DNA from: an uncultured Geobacteraceae bacterium
GTDB taxonomy: Bacteria; Desulfobacterota; Desulfuromonadia; Geobacterales; Pseudopelobacteraceae
NCBI GenBank assembly: GCA_903879825.1
Contig: CAIRND010000053.1
Span: 1 to 6,119, forward strand
DNA: 6,119 nucleotides
Reading direction: 5' to 3'
How positions within the stretch are numbered: position 1 is the stretch's first letter; each line of letters starts with the position of its first letter. Under the pieces are notes generated by a model. It saw nothing but the letters and a program-made list of their open reading frames with translations, did not search any database and was not told the DNA's origin. Positions 1 through 5,921 of the stretch are shown one piece after another. The position numbers were made by a program, and so were the translations under genes.

Positions 1-99
1 GGTATTTACGTTCGCAACATTTTCGCTCGTCACATCTAGAGCTATCCGCTGCGCGGCAAGGCTGGAACTGGCAGAATTAAAAATCGACGTTATGCTCAC
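1..99 (-). CDS. flgK: FlgK, hook-filament junction protein 1 (partial, N-terminal 33 codons)
   Basis: This is the beginning of the first hook-filament junction protein, which caps the hook and joins it to the filament. Only 33 codons are in the window; the gene runs off the low-coordinate edge. The start is GTG at 99-97, immediately after the FlgN stop TGA (102-100), with a strong AAGGAG ribosome site at 111-106, six bases upstream. The peptide opens MSITSIFNSASSSLAAQRI and goes on to SENVANVNT, the helical N-terminal signature of axial flagellar proteins (compare NNLANVNTTG in the FlgG of this window). The opening S-I-F-N-S-A-S-S-S-L-A-A-Q is typical of FlgK rather than of rod or hook proteins, and its place right after the chaperone FlgN supports the call. 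FlgL would be a reasonable alternative for so short a fragment, but FlgK normally comes first. Confidence 0.88.
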   Translation of the reverse strand, partial: MSITSIFNSASSSLAAQRIALDVTSENVANVNT

Positions 100-600
100 T
101 CAAATCTCCTTGCAGATAATTCGGGGCTGATCTGTCGATTCAACAAAACGCCCCTGGTAGCCATATGTAGAACTGCTGCTTGTTCTCAGTATGCCGGTAA
201 ACATTTGCAATGAATAAGCCGTAAATTCCAACGAATCTTTCAACAGGGCTTTGTTAACGATCAATTCGTTTTCGGCAGCTACAGAACCTGCCCGCACCGT
301 TTTCTGAAGATTTGCGTACATATCCCGATCAGGTTTCGGCACAGCTTTTATTAGCTGAGAAAGTGTTCTTTCACCCGTTAATCCAGAATCGTCACACGCT
401 GTTTTTATCTGTCCGGTAACCCGGGTGTTGAGTTCTCCAATGCGTACGAGCAGCGTTTCGATCTCGACCCGCCGTTCGGCAAGCGCGGCAAGATTGAGAC
501 CGACAATGTCCTGTCGTTCCTGCAGCACCAAGGCTCGCAACTGGACAAGGGCAGCATCGATTTTATGCAGCGTATCGTATACCTGCCTAATATGCGCCAT
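100..600 (-). CDS. flgN: FlgN, export chaperone for hook-junction proteins
   Basis: This is a 166-residue, mostly helical cytoplasmic protein of the FlgN family. In characterised bacteria FlgN binds the C-termini of FlgK and FlgL and delivers them to the flagellar type III export gate. The sequence shows heptad-like helices at about residues 5-65 (IDAALVQLRALVLQERQDI, then the E-R-R-V-E-I-E-T-L-L segment) and again at about 80-140. A glycine/tyrosine tail motif STYGYQGRF at about 144-152 resembles the Y-x-x-x-G ending common in this family. The ATG at 600 lies 13 bases after the FlgJ stop, with GGGTG just upstream. The stop abuts the GTG of flgK, so chaperone and client are probably translationally coupled. 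Family identity rests on size, helicity, tail motif and position; primary sequence conservation in FlgN is low. Confidence 0.85.
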   Translation of the reverse strand: MAHIRQVYDTLHKIDAALVQLRALVLQERQDIVGLNLAALAERRVEIETLLVRIGELNTRVTGQIKTACDDSGLTGERTLSQLIKAVPKPDRDMYANLQKTVRAGSVAAENELIVNKALLKDSLEFTAYSLQMFTGILRTSSSSTYGYQGRFVESTDQPRIICKEI

Positions 601-613
601 TAAAATTCACCCG

Positions 614-994
614 TTATTCCTTCGTATCAATCGTCCGTACATTTTTTTTGCTCTCCTGCCGGATAATATCTTTTTCTATTATCTTGGCAATGCCCAACCC
701 GCCGCCCCGTTTCACCGAAGCATTAGCGTATTCCTGATCCAGCATTGACCGATAGACTTCATCTCCGTGACCGCCGCCGGTCAACGTATCTTTTGCTACG
801 GTAGCCCTCATCGACTTCATCATCATACCTACGAACAGTGCTTCAAAATCCTGAGATACTTTTTTAGCCTGCTGGCGCTGTTTATCAGTTAACCCAGCCC
901 CACCACTGTTGGATGAGGCACGCTGAATCGACCGCGCTTTATCAGCAACGCTTTCAGATAAATCCGGTACTGCTGTTGGTATTTTAATATCCAT
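614..994 (-). CDS. flgJ: FlgJ-type rod-binding protein (N-terminal domain only, no muramidase)
   Basis: This 126-residue protein matches the N-terminal rod-binding domain of FlgJ, the rod cap/assembly factor that works in the periplasm. The core runs from about residue 49 to 105: DFEALFVGMMMKSMR, a glycine-rich turn (LTGGGHGDEVYRSMLDQEYA), then RGGGLGIAKIIEKDI. Enterobacterial FlgJ is over 300 residues and carries a C-terminal glucosaminidase/muramidase domain that opens peptidoglycan for the rod; that domain is wholly absent, and no hydrolase frame follows. The gene stops cleanly (TAA 616-614) and flgN starts 13 bases later, so this looks like a native short form rather than a truncation. 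No signal peptide is visible, as expected for a substrate of the flagellar export apparatus. The start ATG at 994 has only a weak ribosome site. It lies 38 bases after flgI, in a gap that also holds a possible sigma-28 promoter. An A8 run lies at 649-642 near the end of the gene. Confidence 0.9.
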   Translation of the reverse strand: MDIKIPTAVPDLSESVADKARSIQRASSNSGGAGLTDKQRQQAKKVSQDFEALFVGMMMKSMRATVAKDTLTGGGHGDEVYRSMLDQEYANASVKRGGGLGIAKIIEKDIIRQESKKNVRTIDTKE

Positions 995-1032
995 AATGTT
1001 CTTATCGTCAAGACCGGGCCGACTGTTTAGGA
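995..1032 (-). promoter_or_regulatory. Candidate sigma-28 (FliA) promoter in the flgI-flgJ gap
   Basis: Reading the minus strand, TAAA at 1029-1026 is followed 16 bases later by GACGATAA at 1009-1002. The enterobacterial FliA consensus is TAAA, 15 bases, then GCCGATAA, so the -10 box matches at seven of eight positions and the spacer is one base too long. The predicted start point would fall about at the flgJ ATG (994), so it would suit expression of flgN and flgK, which are late genes in many bacteria, better than flgJ itself. This is the longest gap in the window (38 bases). The match was found by eye and the host consensus is unknown, so it could be chance. Confidence 0.3.
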
Positions 1033-2133
1033 TTAAATAATTGAGAGGTCCGCCTGCAGCGCACCCGCAGACTTGACCGCCTGAAGAATACTGATCAAAT
1101 CGCGTGGAGTTACCCCCAGCAGATTGAGTGCCCGTACCACGTCGCCAATACTGGCACCCTCCTGTAATACCATCAGTCGCCGATTGTCCTCTTCAACTTT
1201 TAAATCGGTTCGTGGCACGACTTTGGTTTCGCCAGTTTTGCTAAGCGGTGAAGGTTGCGACACCTGAGGAGTTTCTTTGATAACCAGAGTCAGACTGCCG
1301 TGGGTGACCGCTACGGTGGAAATCCGTACGTTTTCACCCATGACAATTGTACCGGTACGTTCATTGAGAACAACCCGGGCCACCAGATCCGGTTTAATCT
1401 CGAGCAGTTCCAAAGAGGCAACAAACTCAACTGCACGGTTTTTATATGCCTCCGGGATCGCCAATGTTACCGAACCGGGGTCACTGCTGGCGGCAACTGC
1501 ACTCTTGAACTTGTCATTTATTGCAATGACAATGCGCGAAGCGGTGGTGAAGTCAGCAACGCTCAGGTTGAGGTTTAAAATTGACTTTCCGGTAAGAGTA
1601 TTGGGAAGCTCCCGCTCCACCAGCGCACCATTTGGCACTCGCCCTGCAGTTGGATGATTTTTTTGGGCCGTAGCGCCCTGGCCACCGAAAGCAAACGAGT
1701 TAGTCAGGATCGATCCCTGGGCAACGGCATAAATCTGGTTATCAGCTCCTTTGAGCGGTGCCATAATCAAGGTACCGCCGGCAATACTCTTGGCATCCCC
1801 TATGGATGAGACAAGAACATCGAGGCGGTTACCCTGTTTGGCAAATGGAGGCAGAGTCGCCGTCACCATGACAGCGGCGACGTTTTTAATTTTGATATCA
1901 TTTACGGTGGTTGTTATTCCCATCCGCTCCAGCATGTTGACAACTGATTGAGTTTGGATTTTAGTTTGGTCACTGTCTCCAGTACCGTTTAACCCAACAA
2001 CCAGTCCATAGCCCATCAACTGGTTATCCCGCACCCCTTCAAACGAAGCCAGGTCCTTGATGCGGATCGCGTGTGCGTTAACTGTCACCAGAATGATGAG
2101 CGAAAAAAGAATAGTTGATAGAATCGTTTTCAT
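1033..2133 (-). CDS. flgI: FlgI, flagellar P-ring protein
   Basis: FlgI forms the P ring around the distal rod in the peptidoglycan layer and acts as a bushing. From the chosen ATG (2133) the protein has 366 residues, the usual family length. A Sec signal peptide covers residues 1-22 (MKTILSTILF, a hydrophobic core, then cleavage after NAHA), and the mature part begins IRIKDLASFEGVRDNQLMGY. Family hallmarks follow: GYGLVVGLNGTGD (41-53), VKNVAAVMV-like IKNVAAVMVTATLPPF (82-97), GGTLIMAPLKGADNQIYAVAQG (119-140), NGALVERELP (168-177), and the C-terminal VVRALNLLGVTPRDLISILQAVKSAG (332-357). An in-frame ATG at 2181 would add 16 residues and overlap flgH by 13 bases; neither start has a strong ribosome site, and 2133 is preferred because it gives a normal signal peptide. 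The protein contains no cysteine, unlike E. coli FlgI, which relies on a disulfide. Confidence 0.96.
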   Translation of the reverse strand: MKTILSTILFSLIILVTVNAHAIRIKDLASFEGVRDNQLMGYGLVVGLNGTGDSDQTKIQTQSVVNMLERMGITTTVNDIKIKNVAAVMVTATLPPFAKQGNRLDVLVSSIGDAKSIAGGTLIMAPLKGADNQIYAVAQGSILTNSFAFGGQGATAQKNHPTAGRVPNGALVERELPNTLTGKSILNLNLSVADFTTASRIVIAINDKFKSAVAASSDPGSVTLAIPEAYKNRAVEFVASLELLEIKPDLVARVVLNERTGTIVMGENVRISTVAVTHGSLTLVIKETPQVSQPSPLSKTGETKVVPRTDLKVEEDNRRLMVLQEGASIGDVVRALNLLGVTPRDLISILQAVKSAGALQADLSII

Positions 2134-2168
2134 AGTAGTACCAAGTAGTAATGCTGTGCGGGAAATGG

Positions 2169-2843
2169 TTAGAACGGCCATATTTTGTCCAGGAAGTTCA
2201 TCAGCCAGCCCGGACTTTGCCGATCAGAGATAATGCCACGCCCGGAATAGCTGATACGTGCATCAGCAACATAGATGGAATTCACCGTATTATCAGGCGA
2301 AATATCACGTGATCGCACCGCACCTTCCAGAACAATTATCTGATCTTCCTCGTTTACTTTAATATTTCGGCGCCCTTCAATCAACAAGTTGCCATTTGGC
2401 AGAACTTCTATGACCCGAGCGGTGATAGTCGCATTTAGATTTTCCTGTCGTGAGGTGGAACCTGACCCCTGGAACGTTGAACTTGCATTTGCCTTAAGAA
2501 TATTTGCAAGATCACTGAAATTACTTTTCATCATCCCCAGCTTTTCCAAGCCCATCAAATTTGGTATTCCGGCACCAATGGCGCTGTCCCGTGACGTACC
2601 GGTTTTAGCCTCCTTGGAAGCGCTCGCAGTTTCAGAGATTACAATTGTAACAATATCACCGCGACGACGAGCCTTCAAATCGTCAGTCAAGCCGCCATAG
2701 TTTGATTGCCAAATAGAACCGCCCGAATAGTTTGGGGCAGGCCGTGGCGTCGGGTCTTCGAAGCCGGCTGTTTTTATCTCGGTTTTCTCAACAGCACATC
2801 CGACCTGAAGCAGCATCAGAAGCAGTAATAGTGCGTAGTTCAT
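2169..2843 (-). CDS. flgH: FlgH, flagellar L-ring lipoprotein
   Basis: FlgH forms the L ring in the outer membrane around the rod. From ATG 2843 it has 224 residues, the family size. A short hydrophobic leader ends in LQVGC with Cys16 as the likely lipidated residue. Conserved blocks follow: GGSIWQSNYGGLTDDLKARRRGDIVTI in two parts (about 41-67), ISETASASKEA (69-79), FQGSGSTSRQENLNATITARV (124-144), VLPNGNLLIEGRR (147-159) and the C-terminal DARISYSGRGIISDRQSPGW (about 194-213), ending in DKIWPF. GAGGA at 2856-2852 sits eight bases before this ATG, which decides the start. Longer in-frame TTG starts exist at 2858 and 2873, the latter overlapping the flgA stop; they would supply the basic residues that the ATG form lacks ahead of its hydrophobic leader. 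Position -3 of the lipobox is Gln rather than Leu. It is preceded by flgA and followed by flgI, the standard order. Confidence 0.95.
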   Translation of the reverse strand: MNYALLLLLMLLQVGCAVEKTEIKTAGFEDPTPRPAPNYSGGSIWQSNYGGLTDDLKARRRGDIVTIVISETASASKEAKTGTSRDSAIGAGIPNLMGLEKLGMMKSNFSDLANILKANASSTFQGSGSTSRQENLNATITARVIEVLPNGNLLIEGRRNIKVNEEDQIIVLEGAVRSRDISPDNTVNSIYVADARISYSGRGIISDRQSPGWLMNFLDKIWPF

Positions 2844-2851
2844 TGGATTTT

Positions 2852-2856
2852 TCCTC
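2852..2856 (-). promoter_or_regulatory. Ribosome binding site deciding the flgH start
   Basis: GAGGA lies eight bases upstream of the ATG at 2843. The competing in-frame TTG codons at 2858 and 2873 have poor sites: an AGG directly touching the first, and AGGTGG only four bases before the second. Confidence 0.7.
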
Positions 2857-2869
2857 AACCTGGGTGGCT

Positions 2870-3574
2870 TCAAAAAGCCACCTGTACAGTGGATGCATCG
2901 ATAACCTTGGCCGGTATTTCCTTAAGTGAGGTAAGGTTCTGAACTCTGATGATCTCTCCCTCTGCCCCTGAACTGTTAGCCTTTCCGGTCACTGAAATTT
3001 TTAGCACCCCGTTTTCTGCAATTATTGTCACCATTTGGCCGCTTTTTATCAGCGGTATTTTTTCTGTTTGGTCTGCTCGAATCGGTTGATTGGCCCTAAG
3101 AGTGGTGCGGGCTTTTTTACCGACTATTTCGTCAATCTTCCGGGCCGCAAGATGAGAGTTATATGTTATTTCCCGTTTCTGAACTGTCAGATCAGTAGCC
3201 ATTATACTGGCACCGTACTCTATCTGACGCAGGGCAACTACCGTGTCAGCCAACGCTTCTACATCTATATTCACGGTAATATTCCGCACGACTCTGTCTT
3301 TAATACGGGCCAGGACCGTAACACCTATATTTCCCCATCCTCCCCACTGCTGTGGGGCCACAACCTCATAGTCTATGTCACCTTCAGGCAGCTTCAATGA
3401 ATTGGATATGGTAAGGCGGCGGATAGTGACGTCCCATCCCATACCTGCGGTGCGCGTTGCAACAAATGCAGAGACAACATCACGAATATCCTGTTCCCGA
3501 TCAGTTGCAGAAAAAGACTGAAGAGGGGTGAGGATCGTAAAGGTCAGCAGCACAATGTAAAGCAAATATTTCAT
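2870..3574 (-). CDS. flgA: FlgA, P-ring assembly chaperone
   Basis: FlgA is the periplasmic chaperone that helps FlgI polymerise into the P ring. The 234-residue protein starts with a clear Sec signal peptide (MKYLLYIVLLTFTILTPLQ, cleaved near SFSA at 21-24). The N-terminal domain spans about 25-110. A SAF-type domain follows at about 113-170, beginning near RQIEYGASIMATDLTVQKREI and containing the GKKARTTLRANQPI segment. The C-terminal beta domain (about 172-234) contains SGQMVTIIAENGVLKISVTG and then GEIIRVQNLTSLKEIPAKVI, the usual FlgA ending. ATG 3574 is 18 bases after the flgG stop, with only GGAT at 3588-3585 as a weak ribosome site, so translation may partly depend on coupling to flgG. 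It stands directly before flgH and flgI, its partners in ring assembly. The family call is strong. Confidence 0.94.
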   Translation of the reverse strand: MKYLLYIVLLTFTILTPLQSFSATDREQDIRDVVSAFVATRTAGMGWDVTIRRLTISNSLKLPEGDIDYEVVAPQQWGGWGNIGVTVLARIKDRVVRNITVNIDVEALADTVVALRQIEYGASIMATDLTVQKREITYNSHLAARKIDEIVGKKARTTLRANQPIRADQTEKIPLIKSGQMVTIIAENGVLKISVTGKANSSGAEGEIIRVQNLTSLKEIPAKVIDASTVQVAF

Positions 3575-3592
3575 CAGGTGTCAGATCCGGTG

Positions 3593-4381
3593 CTATCGTT
3601 TCAGGTTATTGGCCGTCTGCAGCATCTCATCAGAAGCGGTAACCGCTTTTGAGTTGATCTCGTATGCTCGCTGTCCGACGATCATGTTGACCATTTCCTC
3701 TGCAACATTGACGTTACTCATCTCCAGAAGTCCCTGAGCAAGCGTACCGGTACCATTTTGACCTGGCGTACCGGTTGTTGCGGTTCCGGAAGCATCTGTC
3801 GGCATGAAAATATTTTTACCCTGGCTGGAAAGTCCGGACGGATTAGAAAAAGAAGCCAACTGGATGTTTCCGACCGTAGTCGTGGCTGACTGGCCGGCAA
3901 CCTGAACCGAAACAGTTCCATCACTGCCAATGTTAATCTTAGTGGCAGTGTTGGGTATGGTGATCGAAGGAGAAAGTGGATTACCATCAGGAGTTACAAT
4001 CTGCCCGGTGCTGTCACGTTTAAAAGCGCCAGCCTTGGAATAACCGACCGTACCATCCGGCATCGTTATGGGGAAAAAACCGCCCCCTTCAATGGCGATG
4101 TCCAGTTCATTACCGGTCTGGGTAAAATCTCCCGCCGTAAAAATTTTAGTCACTGCGGCCAGACGGCTTCCCAAACCTATCTGTATTCCGGTAGGGACTT
4201 GAGTGGCATTGGTGGCGGGCGATCCGGTCGTTTTCAGGTTTTGGTAGATGAGATCCTGAAAATCGGCCCGACTACGCTTAAAACCAGTTGTATTTACGTT
4301 CGCCAAGTTGTTGGCAACAACGTCAATGCTCTTTTGTTGTCCCTGCATGCCGGATGCGGCGGTCCAGAGTGAACGGATCAT
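3593..4381 (-). CDS. flgG: FlgG, flagellar distal rod protein
   Basis: FlgG builds the distal rod, the part of the drive shaft that passes through the P and L rings. The protein has 262 residues, the normal length. The N-terminal axial helix reads MIRSLWTAASGMQGQQKSID then VVANNLANVNTTGFK (21-35). The FlgG-specific stretch that follows DFQDLIYQNLK (40-50) and runs to PTGIQIGLGSR (63-73) separates it from hook proteins. A D1-type domain contains GNELDIAIEGGGFF (90-103), followed by PDG, and a conserved GNIQLASFSNPSGL (171-184). The C-terminal helix reads LLEMSNVNVAEEMVNMI (218-234), then QRAYEINSKAVTASDEMLQ. It follows flgF by 33 bases and has a strong AAGGAG site seven bases before ATG 4381. 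Like other rod proteins it has no signal peptide and is exported through the flagellar basal body. Confidence 0.97.
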   Translation of the reverse strand: MIRSLWTAASGMQGQQKSIDVVANNLANVNTTGFKRSRADFQDLIYQNLKTTGSPATNATQVPTGIQIGLGSRLAAVTKIFTAGDFTQTGNELDIAIEGGGFFPITMPDGTVGYSKAGAFKRDSTGQIVTPDGNPLSPSITIPNTATKINIGSDGTVSVQVAGQSATTTVGNIQLASFSNPSGLSSQGKNIFMPTDASGTATTGTPGQNGTGTLAQGLLEMSNVNVAEEMVNMIVGQRAYEINSKAVTASDEMLQTANNLKR

Positions 4382-4388
4382 GGTGTAA

Positions 4389-4396
4389 CTCCTTGT
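4389..4396 (-). promoter_or_regulatory. flgG ribosome site with a CsrA-like ACAAGGA core
   Basis: On the minus strand ACAAGGAG precedes the flgG ATG by seven bases. ACAAGGA fits the core of the CsrA binding consensus (ACARGGA), which represses translation when it overlaps a ribosome site. Any ribosome site resembles this motif, I see no hairpin presenting it, and CsrA control here is only a possibility. Confidence 0.3.
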
Positions 4397-4414
4397 GTTG
4401 CAGAGGTATAATTT

Positions 4415-5152
4415 TTAAACTTTGCCAATTTCGTTGGCGGCTTTGGCCGCAATATCGTCGAATCCTTTTATAACTTTTGAGCACGCCTCAAAATACCGGT
4501 TCGTCTCAATCAACTGTACCATCTCTGAAATACTTTCAACGTTCGATCCTTCAATATGTCCCTGCTGCACCTGGGCTTTGCCAATCTGAGGAACTGCCTG
4601 CGGGTCCACCGGGAGGAACAGCGCGCTGCCACTCTTTGTCAGTGCATATGGCTTTTCAAAGTCTACGATTGAAAGCACGCCCGCCTGATTGCCATCAACC
4701 ATGACGCTCCCTTTGGTATCGATTTCAACCCGGCTTCCCTGAATGCGGATTGCCGCCCCACCTGCTCCCTGCAGTGGGTAACCATCCACTGTCACCAGTG
4801 TGCCATCAGCAGATGTGCGGAAGTTGCCCTGGCGAGTGTACGCAGTTCCTTCCGGAGTGGTAACGGCGAAGAAACCATCGCCATCAAGTGCCAGATCCAG
4901 TGGATTTCCGCTTTGACTGGTCGTACCACTGGCATAGTCAATATAAACATTAGCTTTCTGCATAATGGGGTCTGCGGTCGTACCTTGTGGAACGGCAGGT
5001 GGGTTGGATGCTCCGGCAAGTAAACCTTCGAAGGACATTTTATCTTTTTTATAACCGGGCGTATTGATGTTTGCCAGATTATTGCTGATCATATCCATCC
5101 GTTGCATGGAGGCCAGACTGCCCGAAACTGCTGAGTACATTCCGCTGTTCAT
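4415..5152 (-). CDS. flgF: FlgF, flagellar proximal rod protein
   Basis: FlgF is a minor rod component between the FlgB/FlgC part and FlgG. The 245-residue protein opens MNSGMYSAVSGSLASMQRMD and carries the rod/hook signature ISNNLANINTPGYKKDKMSF (22-41). The middle domain has GNPLDLALDGDGFFAV (82-97), TRQGNFRTSADGTLVTVDGY (106-125) and VLSIVDFEKP (159-168). The C-terminal block GHIEGSNVESISEMVQLIET (198-217) followed by NRYFEACSKVIKGFDDI is typical of the family. The start M-N-S-G-M-Y and the short overall length favour FlgF over FlgG, and a clear FlgG follows. ATG 5152 lies 18 bases after the fliA stop, with GAAGGG at 5166-5161 as ribosome site, eight bases upstream. The tight spacing puts the rod genes on the same transcript as the sigma factor. 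Confidence 0.94.
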   Translation of the reverse strand: MNSGMYSAVSGSLASMQRMDMISNNLANINTPGYKKDKMSFEGLLAGASNPPAVPQGTTADPIMQKANVYIDYASGTTSQSGNPLDLALDGDGFFAVTTPEGTAYTRQGNFRTSADGTLVTVDGYPLQGAGGAAIRIQGSRVEIDTKGSVMVDGNQAGVLSIVDFEKPYALTKSGSALFLPVDPQAVPQIGKAQVQQGHIEGSNVESISEMVQLIETNRYFEACSKVIKGFDDIAAKAANEIGKV

Positions 5153-5170
5153 ATCTATTTCCCTTCTTTC

Positions 5171-5917
5171 CTAGTTCCGGTGCAATCTGAGACGAGAGCG
5201 CAACCTCACCATAGCCTGACTGATAATTTGTGAAATCCTGGACTCGGTCAGACCGAGTGTCTCACCGATCTCTTTGAGATTGAAATCTTCATTATAATAG
5301 AGTGTTACAGCCAGTCGTTCTTTTTCCGGCAATGTATCAATAGCCTGTCCAAGCGCCTCGGCCAGTTGTAATGTCATCACCTGCTGCTGTGGGTTTTTTG
5401 CTTCTACTTCACACAGAACATCTGCCAGACAGAGCGGGCTACCATCTTCGCCCTCCCAACTGTCATCCAGGCTGATAAAAGTGAATACATGTACGTCATC
5501 AAGAAATTCATAATAATCGTCAAGGCTTATTTCCAGAGCTTCAGCCACCTCTTCACTCGTCGGATGGCGGCCTAACAGGTTTTCAAGTTTGTGTAGCTCT
5601 CGCTCCAACCGTTTATACTTGTCCCGCATTGAACGGCTAAGCACGTCGTATGAGCGAAGTTCATCCAGAATTGATCCCCGAATATGCTGTTCAGCAAAGG
5701 TTTTAAAGAGGACACCCCGTGAGGGGTCATACCGATCAGCTGCATTTATCAGGCCAATCATAGCTGAACTCATCAGATCCTGAAGATCAAGATGTTGAGG
5801 AAGTTTGGTAGACATTCTGCCAACCAGATAACGCACCAAAGGAATATGTCCAATGATCAGTTGCTCGCGATCAGCAGGCTGACATTCTCCTGAACCTGGG
5901 CCGTCACATACCGTCAT
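5171..5917 (-). CDS. fliA: FliA, flagellar sigma-28 factor
   Basis: FliA directs RNA polymerase to late flagellar promoters. From ATG 5917 it has 248 residues, the normal size. Region 2 covers about 18-89, with IPLVRYLVGRM, DLQDLMSSAMIGLINAADRY (44-63) and the conserved FAEQHIRGSILDELR (74-88). Region 3 covers about 94-140 (SRSMRDKYKRLEREL, then GRHPTSEEVAEALEIS). Region 4 covers about 190-243, with TLPEKERLAVTLYYNEDFNL and the helix-turn-helix LKEIGETLGLTESRISQII (214-232). The reading frame stays open upstream for 66 more codons, but that part overlaps the flhG 3' end in another frame and has no sigma-factor character, so 5917 is the true start. GGGAGG at 5934-5929 is its ribosome site, 11 bases upstream and rather distant. 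It follows the flhG stop by four bases and precedes flgF by 18. Confidence 0.95.
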   Translation of the reverse strand: MTVCDGPGSGECQPADREQLIIGHIPLVRYLVGRMSTKLPQHLDLQDLMSSAMIGLINAADRYDPSRGVLFKTFAEQHIRGSILDELRSYDVLSRSMRDKYKRLERELHKLENLLGRHPTSEEVAEALEISLDDYYEFLDDVHVFTFISLDDSWEGEDGSPLCLADVLCEVEAKNPQQQVMTLQLAEALGQAIDTLPEKERLAVTLYYNEDFNLKEIGETLGLTESRISQIISQAMVRLRSRLRLHRN

Positions 5918-5921
5918 TGTT

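Noticed and set aside
1000..1030. Possible terminator hairpin in the flgI-flgJ gap (GTC...GAC around GGCCCGG)
   Set aside because: The stem is only a few bases and no T run follows, so nothing supports termination.
3035..3400. Plus-strand open frame of about 121 codons, and several others of 60-126 codons on the plus strand (for example 425-748, 1255-1657, 2389-2700)
   Set aside because: Each lies opposite a well-recognised flagellar gene, has no family resemblance, and shows no ribosome site of note. They are antisense shadows.
3718..3987. Minus-strand 89-codon frame within flgG
   Set aside because: It is a second frame inside a complete, highly conserved gene and has no recognisable features.
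4290..4303. A 14-base identity between 2-15 (flgK) and 4290-4303 (flgG)
   Set aside because: Both encode the conserved axial-protein motif ANVNT, and flgF has a diverged version at about 5060-5073. This is shared ancestry of rod and junction proteins, not a DNA repeat or att site.
4405..4428. Sigma-70-like TTGGCA and TATACC between flgF and flgG on the minus strand
   Set aside because: The spacer is only 12 bases, far below the usual 16-18, and the first box lies inside the flgF coding sequence.
4870..4900. A sigma-54-like TGGCAC inside flgF, minus strand
   Set aside because: The GC of the -12 element is not at the required distance and no TTGCA-type box follows. It is explained by codons of LDLALDGDG.
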